In this document: in pieces, positions 1 through 9,640 of the stretch
Numbering within the stretch: position 1 is the stretch's first letter
Layout: each line of letters starts with the position of its first letter
Source: Elysia marginata
Lineage: Eukaryota > Mollusca > Gastropoda > Plakobranchidae
Reading direction: 5' to 3'
DNA length: 29,819 nt
Assembly: GCA_019649035.1 (NCBI GenBank)
Contig: BMAT01001406.1
Span: 393,619 to 423,437, forward strand
Translations under genes and position numbers: made by a program
Notes under the pieces: generated by a model
Database searches by the model: none
Told to the model about the DNA's origin: nothing
The model's input: the letters and a program-made list of their open reading frames with translations, nothing else

Positions 1-50
1 GACCTCTTGGTCATGGAGCGAAGCCACTACCAACTGAGCTATCTAGACCC
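1..50 (-). repeat. tRNA-derived SINE head, cut by the window edge
   Basis: The minus strand reads GGGTCTAGATAGCTCAGTTG then GTAG, a perfect pol III A-box (TAGCTCAGTTGGTAG), and then a CAT-containing anticodon-like stretch ending at the window edge. The D-stem 3' half does not pair and the acceptor register is off, so a SINE head resembling tRNA-Met is more likely than a functional tRNA. The B-box would lie beyond position 1. Confidence 0.6.
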
Positions 51-2266
51 GATGGCTGAAGGCACACAGGAGTGAAAAAAGCACAATTTATAATGACCTT
101 ACATTTCCATTAAAATGCACAATTTCTGTGAACAATTTTTAACAAGGTTTGCTTCTTATACATCTCTAGTACCTGCATAAGCTAAGAAAAAATATTTGTT
201 TATTTTTTTATTATTTGCTTATGTATCAAAATGAGTGAACTAGTCAAATTGCCACACGTAGGATCTACTTTTCCCCATACCTCTTAAAAAAATTGTGTTA
301 AACATAGTTAATGAAGAGAAGGGTAGTTTAAAACTTTTGTTCTGAATAAAAATGATATTAAACTTTCTACATGAAATATGGATATTCTCAATGCATGCAC
401 ATCTAAGATATTCAAATTTTGCTATTCCCAAGAGAGGGCAAAAATGCCACTTTTGCTTCATCACCTTTATAATTATAAAGGAAAACGAGTCACTTTCAAT
501 GAGCTCGTCTTTTCACTCAAGAAAATTCACAATTTTATCATGCCCGATGAAATCAAGTCTTAAGTGCATATAGATGAATTTCTTAAATGTGAGTAAGGCA
601 AGATGGCCATGATTTTAGGCAAATGATAGTATCATAGTATGCCTCAATAAAAACAAGAAAATGCTTTTAAAAAAAAAAGATGTTCAAATACAGTGGAATC
701 CTGATAATGTCAACCGCTCAAGACTGAAAAAATGTCTTTATGCAAAAGTTGACTCCAAAGATTACAAAAACATACAGAAATGCAAAACAGAACTGCAAAT
801 TGAATTGACCTTTAGCAAGAGTTTCCTTCGACTTCACAGGATTCTGTTTTGTATGATAGAGATGGGAGCAACAACAATGCAATGTACACAGAGTACCAAA
901 GTCGATTCCAAATAATCCAGAAGTCAAGTTTTAGGTATTTTAAGAAAACAAGCACAAACTGACTGTAAGCCAACACATGATGAAAATTCCTTGAATTTTT
1001 TTTTAATCACCTTTGCTCAGTACATACTGATACTCCAAACAAGGAAGTCAAATTAAAGATGTCCAATGTAGATATAGACACCCCCATGTCCACAATTGTT
1101 AAACATTTGAAATACAGGGAAGCCACTCATATTTTCTGATAACTGAAATCGTCTCTAGAAACTGAACATTGAATTGCTCATGGGATTTATCTTCAAATTT
1201 GTGCATTCAGTTTTTGTTGTTTTTTTTTTTTAAATAAAAACTGAAAAAGGCACCCCTTTGAAAACTACTTTGAAAAAAACTCCAAGCTTTGCTTTAGAAT
1301 CTGAAAGGGAGAATGGTGGGGGATGCTTTTTATCAGGGCAACAAATCAAATGTTACAAGCAATCTGTTTCATTTCAAGGAACATTAAATCCAATTAGGAA
1401 AAATTAGGAAAAACTAAGTAAAAACACTGACCACATACAGGTTTGTAAATGGCCGATGAACAAAAAGCTGAACACGATGTGAGAGCCTTAATGCTTAAAG
1501 AACTATAGAGTAACAATAGGCAAAAGCAAGCCTCCAAAAGGAATCAAGGCCAAGATTTGTGCTCTTAATTAAGTCTTAAAGTTTCCAGGCAGGCTAATTT
1601 TTTCTTAATGATTGAGAAAAAATTTTATTAGATGATCCTGAATTTTAGAGGGAGGGGCAGGGTATGAAATAGGCTTTTACTTATAGAAAATGTGTTAAAT
1701 GCTCCATTTTAAACTTGGGCCTGATTTGTCCCGCTGCCTTAAATATTCATTGGTTTCTTCTAAAGAGCTTCCATTTTAGAGGAGATAGCTTCTGTGAATT
1801 CTTTTCAAAGCATTTAAAAGCCCTGCCAACAATTCTCAGCATGGACATAAAACTCTTTAGACTGAACAGAACAAAGACTTCCTAATTTGGCTTTCTGAAT
1901 GGCATTGTGTCAGAATCTAAACCTTCAATACTGTCGTGAGCTTCTATAGCTTGCGGTTATGGGGCGGGGGGAAAGGGGTATGAGGTGGGGTAAATAAAAG
2001 TGCGGTAAAACAATAAATTCCAAGAATTTGAAAAAGCATAGTGTAAATGGCAACAACCTTGGGTATGTTTTTTTTTCAACATTACTACTAGATAAAAGAT
2101 TGAACAACAACCAAAATGTAACTCTCGCGTTCTATCCAAATCGAATCCTCTAGTTTTGAGATGACAGGATTTCCAAAGTTAGTGGTTCAGAGGTAATTTT
2201 TTAAATTTTAAGTATTGAGGTTAAAATCATTTCTGAGCGGTGTTGACACCTGATTCCTTTTAAATT
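51..2266. other. Cyclin-L intron 3, AT-rich, largely featureless
   Basis: No coding exon is recognisable on either strand. Short open frames here have low-complexity translations and no family resemblance. The one structured item is the pogo-like end at about 689-930, listed separately. A purine-rich tract and a run of Gs occur around 1965-1990, without further meaning that I can support. Confidence 0.5.
689..930 (+). repeat. pogo/Tigger-like element with one recognisable end
   Basis: TA followed by CAGTGGAATCCTGATAATGT at 691-710 matches the style of pogo/Tigger terminal repeats (CAGTGGAAYC...), and also the start of the intact element at 26807. The text that follows (CAACCGCTCAAGACTG...) looks like subterminal pogo sequence. 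I see no matching inverted end by about 1000, so the right boundary is a guess and the copy is probably truncated or decayed. Confidence 0.4.
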
Positions 2267-2534
2267 TTCATGTTTTGTGCGTATAATTTTTATTGGTGAG
2301 GTTGCTAAGGACTTTACACATTTGGGATTGTAATTTTGAGTGCAATTTCATCCCCGTGTCTAAAATTTCTTTAGTCCTAACCATGCCAACTTCACATGGC
2401 TGTGACTTCACAAGAAGCATGATAGACATTTTGTTTGTTCCACTTGAAAGAGGTAAAAATAAGCTTTCCTGTGATACCAATATATTGCAACTTTCAAATG
2501 TCGACTTAAGGCTCATTTGGACTAGTTGCAAACA
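2267..2534 (+). repeat. MITE family M1, copy A (left end missing)
   Basis: Shares long diverged blocks with 15186-15510 and with the complement of 28499-28892. Examples are GGTTGCTAAGG near 2300, AGTCCTAACCATGCCAACTT, the AGCTTTCCTGTGATA block, and the right end CTCATTTGGACTAGTTGCA at 2512-2530. The left terminal repeat seen in the other copies is not present, so this copy is truncated or rearranged on the left. Confidence 0.7.
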
Positions 2535-2664
2535 TATTTTTAAAAATCGTTACTTGAATCTAACTTATCAACATAAATAATCTGTGATTTTTTATCTTCA
2601 AAAAAAACTTTAATACGAAAACATTTGGATTTTCAGATAGTGTGGTTATATTTTTTTACTTATC

Positions 2665-2849
2665 AGGGATGCCAATAAATTTCATGCCAGAAATAAAAAA
2701 AAAATCCTGGCAAGGTGTTCAAGTAACAAAATGTCATTCAGGGAAACTGATTTTCAATGTTTATGGAGAAATGTTCAAATGTGTCTGTTCACATGGTTTC
2801 TGAGGCTTTGAAAAAAAACCTGGGAATTAACTGAAAAAATGGAATCCCT
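2665..2849. repeat. Small MITE with AGGGATGCCA ends (185 bp)
   Basis: Starts AGGGATGCCA and ends TGGAATCCCT, whose complement AGGGATTCCA matches the start at 9 of 10 positions. The ends resemble those of the 134-bp element at 4172-4305, although the interiors are hardly alike. The flanking 8 bp (TACTTATC and GTGCGATA) do not match, so target duplication is not seen for this copy. Confidence 0.5.
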
Positions 2850-3163
2850 GTGCGATACATTTTAGGAGTTTTTTTAACAATTATAATCTGTGGGTTTGAG
2901 GAAAAACAAAACAAATAAAACTGAAAGTTCCTGACAGAAAATAAATGTCAGGATGAGGTCACAGAAAATTGTAGAATAAAGATCTGGCTCATTAAAGTTT
3001 ATCTACATGTGAATTGTAAAAAAAAAAGTTGGGCCTTGTTTGCTGTTCAAGTACAAGATGAAAGCGTAAAACTTGCAATGTTAACAAACACTTTAGTTAC
3101 AAACAATTCAGATAAAAAACGCAGGAAGCTGGTCAAAGAGAGTAAGACAAGCTGACAGAGGAT

Positions 3164-3406
3164 TTGACAAACAAATTTTACTCACGTGACCATCTGAGGG
3201 TGGGGTGTCTGAAACTACTTTGGTTTCCATCCCAAATTGAGGAAATGGAGAAAATCTCTTTGGAGATGCCTTCAGCTAATGAAGCTTGTTCGGCAGACAG
3301 GGCCAAAACTATTTCACTTCATTCCAAAACAGAGGATATCGAGAAAATCTTTGAGAAGAACCCCTCTAGACGTGAAGCTTGTTCAAAGCTCTCTATAGGG
3401 AGTTGA
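3164..3406 (+). other. Unassigned open frame with an in-frame 31-codon duplication
   Basis: An 80-codon open frame on the strand opposite cyclin L, inside its intron. Two 63-bp blocks, at 3230-3292 and 3323-3385, lie 93 bp apart and translate to similar peptides. The shared pattern is S-x-x-E-(E/D)-(M/I)-E-K-I near the start and E-A-C-S at the end, with P-S in between. I do not recognise a family. It could be a remnant of a repetitive coding exon or a chance open frame over a tandem duplication. No splice sites or promoter were identified. Confidence 0.3.
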
Positions 3407-4171
3407 GAATTCATTCACATTCGTAACCGTCCACACGACAACAGTCAACAAAGTCTGAAGATACAAGGTCTGAAAAGCACCATGACTCCTTCCCGGCAAT
3501 GAAAATGTGGTATTTCCCCTTTTGTTGTTTGCTGGTTTCGGGTTAAGTGTTGACACTAAGGAGACGACTAGAACTTACAAATGTAGGAATTCAATGCAAA
3601 AATTTAACTTTGACAGCTTTGCTCACAAAAGAAATTAAAATTTTGAAAAAGTTTTAGAAAAGAGATGAAATGAGGTAATTTTTTTTAGAACTTAATGCAC
3701 AATACACAAAATTGCTGACATTCCTGAATTTTAATGTCTGTACTCAAACTGACATAATTTTGAACTACTGACTTCCCACTAGAAAAAAATCTAAACACAA
3801 ATATTAGCTCCTATATTTATATACCTAATGCATTCTAACAATCTGTAATAAAAATCAGGATTCCAGCACTAAGTCAAATTGGGAACTTATAACTTATCCT
3901 CTAACGGCCGGGTGTACAAAGCTGGCAAATGTAACCGCAAATAATGCTAAGTGGGTTTTGGAGAAAAAACCCACAGAATTTTATAAAGTTAACTGAGCAA
4001 TCTTACACAGCATATTCCCTATTCAGAACATTTTCCCCAAGCAGGATAAAATCAAAACCATAATTCAGTTTAGGAATAAAAGAATTAAAATGTGGAAACA
4101 ATATATTTCCCTCTCAAGCAATTTACATTTTTTGTAACCCTTTTTAAACTCCATACTTAGTAAGACTGTTC

Positions 4172-4305
4172 AGGGATGCCAATTGGTTTTGGAAAAAAAA
4201 CAACTGAAAATGAGTCCAGCATTGCATATCGTATTGAATATGACAAAGACTTGTCTTGTGCAATTAACAATGAATGGATGAAAAAATCTGAAATATGGCG
4301 TCCCT
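4172..4305. mobile_element. Small MITE, hAT-like, with 8-bp target duplication
   Basis: 134 bp bounded by AGGGATGCCA and TGGCGTCCCT (terminal inverted repeats matching at 9 of 10 positions). It is flanked on both sides by the identical 8-mer GACTGTTC at 4164-4171 and 4306-4313. An 8-bp target duplication is typical of hAT-superfamily transposition. There is no coding capacity, so it would depend on a transposase elsewhere. The superfamily call rests on target-site length and terminal style only. Confidence 0.7.
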
Positions 4306-4813
4306 GACTGTTCATTCTTTATAATACTAGATTTGTATCTGATGAGACCAGAAAAAGGACGACACAGAAGTTTTATTATTTATGAAGTCCTAGACTAAAG
4401 AGAAATGATAATATATCCACAGCTATCAGCACTTAAATCCAAAAAGATCTGTTTTGCTGCATTGCAAGAAGGAAGCGCGAATGGGCCGTAATTTACATGT
4501 AGTTCATCTGCAAACATGTCTTCTAACTAACCTCCAATTCCAAGAAAATCATCTAATAAAAGACATGTATTACATTTTGATTTTAGATACAATAGCAAAA
4601 CAGAAAAATATATTTTGATGAAGTACATATTTACATAGTTCACTTTGTCATTCATTTTCACGAGACAAATTAGGCTCAGGTAGTACTACACAACAGAATG
4701 AACAATTCTTGAATCAGCTTTTAAATACTTCTGAAAAAAATATAAGGACATATTATTTTTGGTTTCTGAGCTCACACATATGCGAGTAAATATTAGATTC
4801 AAAGGTTGCAAAG

Positions 4814-5095
4814 TTAAAACGCCTTACAAATTGCATGGTCATCTGGCCAAAAGCCACTGTCATAGAATGCTAATGGTAGCAATGTTGCGTGTTCATGAAT
4901 GCAAATGGCATACAAACCGTGAATATACCAATGCAGGAGCTGATGTATGCCCTGCCTGGTTGAGCAAGGAGGTGGAGGAGAGAGACTGGAGCGCCACACA
5001 TGATTGTATGAGAGCAAGTCTTTATCTCCGGGTTTCCACTTCTTCAACCCAAGGCCACCCACACAACAGAGAGATTTTATCTGTGGCACATCCAA
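4814..5095 (-). other. GC-richer intronic block, possible alternative (poison) exon of cyclin L
   Basis: Lies in cyclin-L intron 3 and is visibly less AT-rich than its surroundings. On the minus strand, a pyrimidine tract (CTTTTTTCTCCTCCCTACC) is followed after about 24 nt by GTGCCACAG, a plausible acceptor at 5081. Joining exon 3 (ending AG) to this site would read AGA TAA, an immediate stop. No clear donor was chosen. The open frames on both strands here (93 and 136 codons) resemble nothing I know and are not called as genes. Confidence 0.25.
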
Positions 5096-5642
5096 TTTGT
5101 GACGGTAGGGAGGAGAAAAAAGTTACAGTTAATACATGGTTCAAAAACATAAAACTGAAAAAGTACTGAAATCCATAGAATCATAGTCACGTTTACATAG
5201 CCCTTGGTTTAGATTTATTTTGATATACTTGTTTTTGATTATGTCAATACATTTACTATAAAAATTTGAACACCCAAATTATACTTTACTTCATCATAGA
5301 GGAAAAATGCTTTTCGGAAAAAAATCAACATGAACTTTGAAAGGTTTTGCTAATATGAAACTTCGGTAAGTTCTGAATAGAAAAAAAAAACATTTCAAGT
5401 AATGTAGATGCCATTAGGTTTCTACCTTTTACACTGTACATCTTTTATGCCCGAACCTTGAGCAATCAATGTCATTCAGCTGTGTCAGTTTTGCTAAGCC
5501 CTCCGGCTCAAATACAATCCAATAGAAACATGTGTCAAGAGGATCAAAATTTAAGTAACATATCATTCTAAAAAACCTGATCAACAAGAATCAAGGATTA
5601 CAGCCAAAAAAAAGGGGATGACAAAGAGTAAACAAAACTTAC

Positions 5643-5752
5643 CTCTTATTCCTCACTTGTTTGATGTGATGGAACACATTGATCACATCACGATTCCGCC
5701 TCGGACATTCTTCAATCTTAGAGGCCAGCACAAGGCTTGCCATTGCGACCAC
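5643..5752 (-). CDS. CCNL: Cyclin-L exon 3
   Basis: 110 nt, entering in phase 0 and leaving in phase 2 (last bases AG of an Arg codon). It encodes [19 protein letters not shown] then [17 protein letters not shown]. The acceptor is CTGACAG and the donor is AG/GTAAGT. The [19 protein letters not shown] signature is diagnostic of cyclin L. I could not find the next expected exon, encoding the KPVPLLL-type segment, on the minus strand of 1-5642. Confidence 0.96.
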
Positions 5753-7456
5753 CTGTCAGAGGTAAATTTGAATAATTACATATGTTGACCTATATCATCA
5801 CACGGCCCTGAATCAAGAGTGTGTTCCCTATGCATAGCTACAAGTCATAATAGGTCTTATCTGGATAGTAGGAGCAAATATTTGCTTTCAACAACAGCGT
5901 GCAAAACAAACAGCTCCTAAGTTTCTTCTTTCCAAAACGATTTTTTGAAAGAATTAACTCACATTTACTCAAACCTCAAGGTGTTAAAACACAAAACAAG
6001 TTATACCTTTGCACAACATTCAGCCTTAGGCCCTACTTAAATTGAAAAAAAAAAATTCACTGCATTGGTTCCATTGCGAAAAAAAGACCACTCTGTGCCC
6101 AAAGGATCATGACTTTCTCAATGGTTGCATTCCCTGAGTACTACTGAGATAGTCATACCTGGTTAGTTTTTGTGCAATGGTATTGGAGCTCTCCAAAACT
6201 ATGTCCTTTAGTTCTTCCGCCTAAACTAAAATGATAAATAACAATCAATATGGAGGTAAAACAAATCTCTCACCTCCATGTTATGCTTGATAAATGATTT
6301 CACATAGTAGAATCTTTGGAAAACAACCTGAGCTGTGGCCATGGCAACCTGTAAGAATTTTAAAAAATACAGACTAAAATTAGATAAGAAGTACTGGTAT
6401 AGGAATTATTTATTATCTATTCACATTGTGAGCATATGGAAAAATTTTTTTTTTAATGTATAGATCAATGTGGATTTGGTGTTATTTCGCTGAATTCCCA
6501 TACTTATCTAGTTGGAGTCAGGTGGATTTCTTAAGACTGTTACATATTTCCGCCTATTTCGATGGATTGAGGGAGATTTCAGTAGAAATTCCTGTATAAT
6601 TTTGGTGGATTGCGGCATTGGTTCAGTTGGATATTGGTAGAATTCCGTGGGTCTAAGTGCGTTGGTATTTTGTTTGGTAGAATTTGGCGGATTGTGAAAG
6701 ATTTCATTGTCTATTTCGATAGATTTTCGGTGGACATCTCAGTCAATTCTGGTGGATATTCATGAAAACATTGGTAGGGTACTGCTTAATCCTGGCATTG
6801 GCCCGCCGACAGGACTTGACAAAATGAAGGGGATGATAACGCATTTTTAACACCTGCAGGCCAATACCAGGATTAAGCCCAAATGATCACACTCTGTCGG
6901 TTGTGATGCAGGACAAAATCTTTCGTCCACCATCACAACAGATTTTATATTATGTTTTGCCTTCATTTCTTTTAAAGCGTATAGTCATTTGAACAAAATT
7001 TTCAATGACGTCGTTAGATAGGGATGGAACGAAAGAGCTTTTTAAATTATGACAGCCTTATTTTCTCTTTCAGCATTTTAAAATAGCTTACTTGGTCCAC
7101 CATTACAGCCGACAGTTTCGCGACCTTCTCAGTCTGTTACAGCCTCATCTAGATCTAGATTCTATATTGAATTCAATATTGAATTATTATCTTATTATCT
7201 AAATAATAACATATGGGTGAACTACTTAGATTAAAATGGCAGTAATACAGACCTGTGGGAGTTTCAGAAGAATCCCTGCGGTTTGAATGAGTTCACAGCC
7301 AAGGACGCGGAGGTCTGTCTCAACTTCTTTGTCCAGTCCATCGTGCATTGATGGAGTCTCTGACAATTTTTCTGCTGGAATAAGTACATTTTCAAGAGTC
7401 AATTCAACTCTACTAAAATCTCGTTTCATAGTTGAATTTGAATTAACTTCGGCCAT
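5643..7456 (-). CDS. CCNL: Cyclin-L (CCNL1/CCNL2 type), 5' part of gene, three exons
   Basis: Partial gene running leftward and leaving the window. Joining 7456-7253, 6348-6274 and 5752-5643 gives 129 codons with no stop. What is seen: an opening region containing [19 protein letters not shown], then [38 protein letters not shown] and [20 protein letters not shown]. What is known: this order and wording is the N-terminal linker and first half of the cyclin box of cyclin L, which binds CDK11/CDK12-type kinases in nuclear speckles and affects transcription and pre-mRNA splicing. The family's second cyclin fold and RS-rich tail are not in the window. I chose the ATG at 7456 because it is the first in-frame ATG and has a good AGAATGG context; the longer open frame upstream of it has no ATG. 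The donor of exon 3 is followed by an in-frame TAA. Paralogue identity (L1 or L2) cannot be decided; invertebrates usually have a single gene. Confidence 0.95.
6274..6348 (-). CDS. CCNL: Cyclin-L exon 2
   Basis: 25 codons, [19 protein letters not shown] then IKHNME, phase 0 at both ends. It is preceded by a TTACAG acceptor and followed by a GTGAGA donor. This is the helix of the cyclin box that carries the family motif Q-V-x-F-Q-R-F-(F/Y)-Y-x-K-S-F. Confidence 0.95.
6554..6770. repeat. Diverged tandem duplication, about 157-bp period, G/T-rich
   Basis: CTATTTCGATGGATT at 6554 and CTATTTCGATAGATT at 6711 begin two similar stretches. Both continue with (A/T)TCTCAGT- or TTTCAGT-like and AATTC blocks. 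The whole interval is rich in TGGTGGATT and TGGTAGAATT variants. It lies in cyclin-L intron 1. Confidence 0.45.
6784..6878. repeat. 95-bp inverted-repeat element
   Basis: Arms 6784-6806 and 6856-6878 are 23-bp inverted repeats matching at 21 positions (GCTTAATCCTGG-C/T-ATTGGCC), with a 49-bp loop. It is immediately followed by a second hairpin with arms 6900-6914 and 6925-6939 (GTTGTGATG / CATCACAAC). Non-coding, in cyclin-L intron 1. Confidence 0.65.
7253..7456 (-). CDS. CCNL: Cyclin-L exon 1 (coding part)
   Basis: 68 codons from ATG to ...LLKLPQ, ending in phase 0 at CCACAG followed by a GTCTGT donor. It encodes the acidic N-terminus, the conserved LTLEN and TPSM segments, and the [13 protein letters not shown] helix that leads into the cyclin box. 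The donor is weaker than the GTGAGA and GTAAGT donors of the next two exons, but the junction LPQ/VAMAT fits the family exactly. Confidence 0.94.
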
Positions 7457-7640
7457 TCTTATAAAATCTTCAAAAACTTCGTCGTACAATCGTCACAAGA
7501 TGGCCACAAGAAATGAAGAATGAAGAAAAATGAAGGGGGCCGGAAATCCGTCTATGACATCATTGATGCCATTCTAGTGCATCATGGGAAGGCTAAACTA
7601 TGTCATACGCTATAAATAGTAAGTTCCGCGAGCGCTCGCC
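7457..7640 (-). promoter_or_regulatory. Probable cyclin-L promoter and 5' UTR
   Basis: Upstream of the cyclin-L ATG. It contains CCGGAAAT (7540-7547, ETS-type core), TGACATCA (7555-7562, CRE-like), ATCATGGGAAGGC near 7581, and a perfect 12-bp palindrome GCGAGCGCTCGC (7628-7639). A TATAAATA box at 7611-7618 reads on the plus strand, away from cyclin L, so it would suit a rightward transcript. Motif matches are short; the promoter role is inferred from position. Confidence 0.5.
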
Positions 7641-8880
7641 ACGAACAGGCAGATTTGCCGCAAACGTTTTTGTTTAAAGGCAACAATTCAAGCCATAGTT
7701 TAATCAGGCCAGAGGTCAATTCATCAGTATAGAACAACATTTAATCTTAAAGTACTGTTATCAAGTACAATCACCAATTTAATACACATACACACTCGCA
7801 CTACGCAGTCGGAAAACTCATTCACGGGACATTCTTCGTAAACTCTCAACAGTCGCGCATATAAAGCAGATAGCATTTAATTAAGTTCATGTTCATTCTT
7901 AGTCTTTAAAAGTTGAATAATTTAAACATACTTGGTTTCTCTGCAAGCTTCTCAGGAAAACATCCTTGTCTATATTCTTCGAATGTACCGTATCCATTTA
8001 AACAAAGGTATTCATCTTCAATAATTCCCCAGGCGTTACATAATCTTTCATTTACACAGACATTTATTCTTTGTACCCCCCCCCCACACACACACACACC
8101 TACCTTACTCAAAATAAAATGCATGGGAACTAAGGCGAATTTTAATTCAGGAAATTCTGTGTGCTTTTACGCAAACACTCAAATACATTTCATAACAAAA
8201 GGACGACCTAATATGCTTAACAATTTAGAATATTAACCACTGCTACCCTCAACCTCAGCCCACCAGCCCTGCAAATAGATATCTCTAATTCGTTCTCTAA
8301 AAATGGATAGGAACTCAAAATAAAATGGATAAAAGAAACACACAGTCATAAATCCAGGCATACCCTAATTCACATCTTTTTTAAAATGCATTCTCGGCGC
8401 GGGGGAATAGACTTCGCTGCTGCTAATCGAAACTTGGGGTCAGAATTTGTCTACGTAGTCGTTGAGAATTTCTGTTTGCAAATAATGAATTTATTATTTC
8501 TGTTGCTTTTTCCATCTGAAGTTGGAAAGAAATAGAACTGAGATTAGAATAGGGGATAGAAATGACTTGGAAATAAAACCTATATCGAGCTTGTAAGCGT
8601 CCCATTGTAGTTGATGATGTTAAAGCAAAGAAGTCGAATCATTAATTCGTTTTTTACATCAAGATCAGGGCCTTTATTTTTTATATAGATCTTGATCATT
8701 CTATATAAAATTCAGATTTTAGAATAGAGCAGTGGATACATCTATATCTTGTTATGGTTGTGCATCTTGGTAACTCTTACTCCTATTCCGCGGCGTAGAA
8801 AAAAAGCCTCAGCGACATTTTAGTCAGTACTGAGAAAAGATTTTAACAACTCCCCTATTAGTTAACGCTGGGCTTCTCAG
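7641..8880. other. Intergenic, no gene recognised
   Basis: Holds a C-run plus CA repeat at 8076-8099 and a short hairpin with arms 8679-8689 and 8700-8710 (TTTTATATAGA / TCTATATAAAA). Open frames of 60-107 codons here are not credible genes: they run through simple sequence and have no family resemblance. Confidence 0.5.
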
Positions 8881-8886
8881 CTTACC

Positions 8887-9010
8887 TTTTGACGTCCCCG
8901 CATTCTGTTAGCGAGGCCACGCAGGGTCAGAGTCAGATAGGGTGCAACCTAGGGTGCAACCCACAGACTGTTTATAGAACGGCGCAACCAGAGCCGCCTA
9001 GCGCCGGTGT
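8887..9010 (-). other. Possible unassigned minus-strand first exon
   Basis: On the minus strand there is a TATA-like TTCTATAAACAG near 8970, then an ATG in AACAGAATGCGGGGACGTC, then a strong donor AAAAG/GTAAGC at 8886/8885. The block is clearly richer in GC and CpG than its flanks. It could be an alternative 5' exon of cyclin L or the first exon of an unplaced transcript. Only six codons precede the donor (MRGRQK), so the protein cannot be identified. An 11-bp direct repeat (AGGGTGCAACC) sits at about 8939-8960. Confidence 0.25.
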
Positions 9011-9295
9011 CACTTTGCGCATCGCGAGGATTTTCCGCATTGAAATGTGTGGGGTTTTTTTACACAATAAAGTTCAACCTTCTAACCATTTTAATATCAA
9101 GCAACGTTTTGGTAAAGGACTTACCAAACCGTAAAACATTTAATGGAACTAGAATTAAAAGATTGTTGTAATTAAATCGTTTGATTATACGAAGGACACA
9201 TTAGGATAAGGTGTTTCGTTGAGCGGGATGTGTTAAGAGGAGTGCATGTATTTCTTGTTCGATGTGATAAAAGAGAGAAAGAATGCTACAGAGAT

Positions 9296-9300
<5 letters not shown>

Positions 9301-9334
<34 letters not shown>
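9301..9334. repeat. (GA)n microsatellite
   Basis: About 17 uninterrupted GA units, preceded by impure GA-rich sequence from about 9270. Confidence 0.95.
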
Positions 9335-9337
<3 letters not shown>

Positions 9338-9360
9338 TAGTGTACTTCACTATAATATTC

Positions 9361-9456
9361 ATAATGTTTGAAACTGCCCGCCTTGCTGAGAATCGCTTAT
9401 TTTCAATACATGTTCTAATGTAACCTTGTATTGACTGAATAAAATTGACCTGAATT
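9361..9456 (+). repeat. Probable LINE 3' tail
   Basis: A GC-richer stretch ends in GACTGAATAAAATTGACCTG then AATTGAA, the usual look of a non-LTR retrotransposon 3' end with a short tandem tail. No reading frame is left, and the assignment is by style only. Confidence 0.35.
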
Positions 9457-9612
9457 GAAGATCTACATTATGGGAAATTCTGGTCTTTCCAGCTGCAACA
9501 GGTTTAGTTACAGAGTATTATGTTTTACTTTCGTTTTCAACTTGGATTTGTGCCACACATTGATAATGTTATTTAAATAAGATTAATTAACTATTAATTT
9601 TTATTTAAAAAA

Positions 9613-9640
9613 AACACACACACACACACACAAACACAAA
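9613..9640. repeat. (CA)n microsatellite
   Basis: A CA run with an impure CAAACACAAA end, inside very AT-rich sequence. Confidence 0.9.

Noticed and set aside
1-50. Functional tRNA gene
   Set aside because: The A-box is perfect, but the D-stem does not pair and the acceptor register is off, and the 3' half is outside the window. A SINE head is more likely.
4759-5169. 136-codon plus-strand open frame
   Set aside because: No ATG at its start, no recognisable family, and it lies opposite the better-supported acceptor-like signal on the minus strand. Reported only as a composition anomaly.
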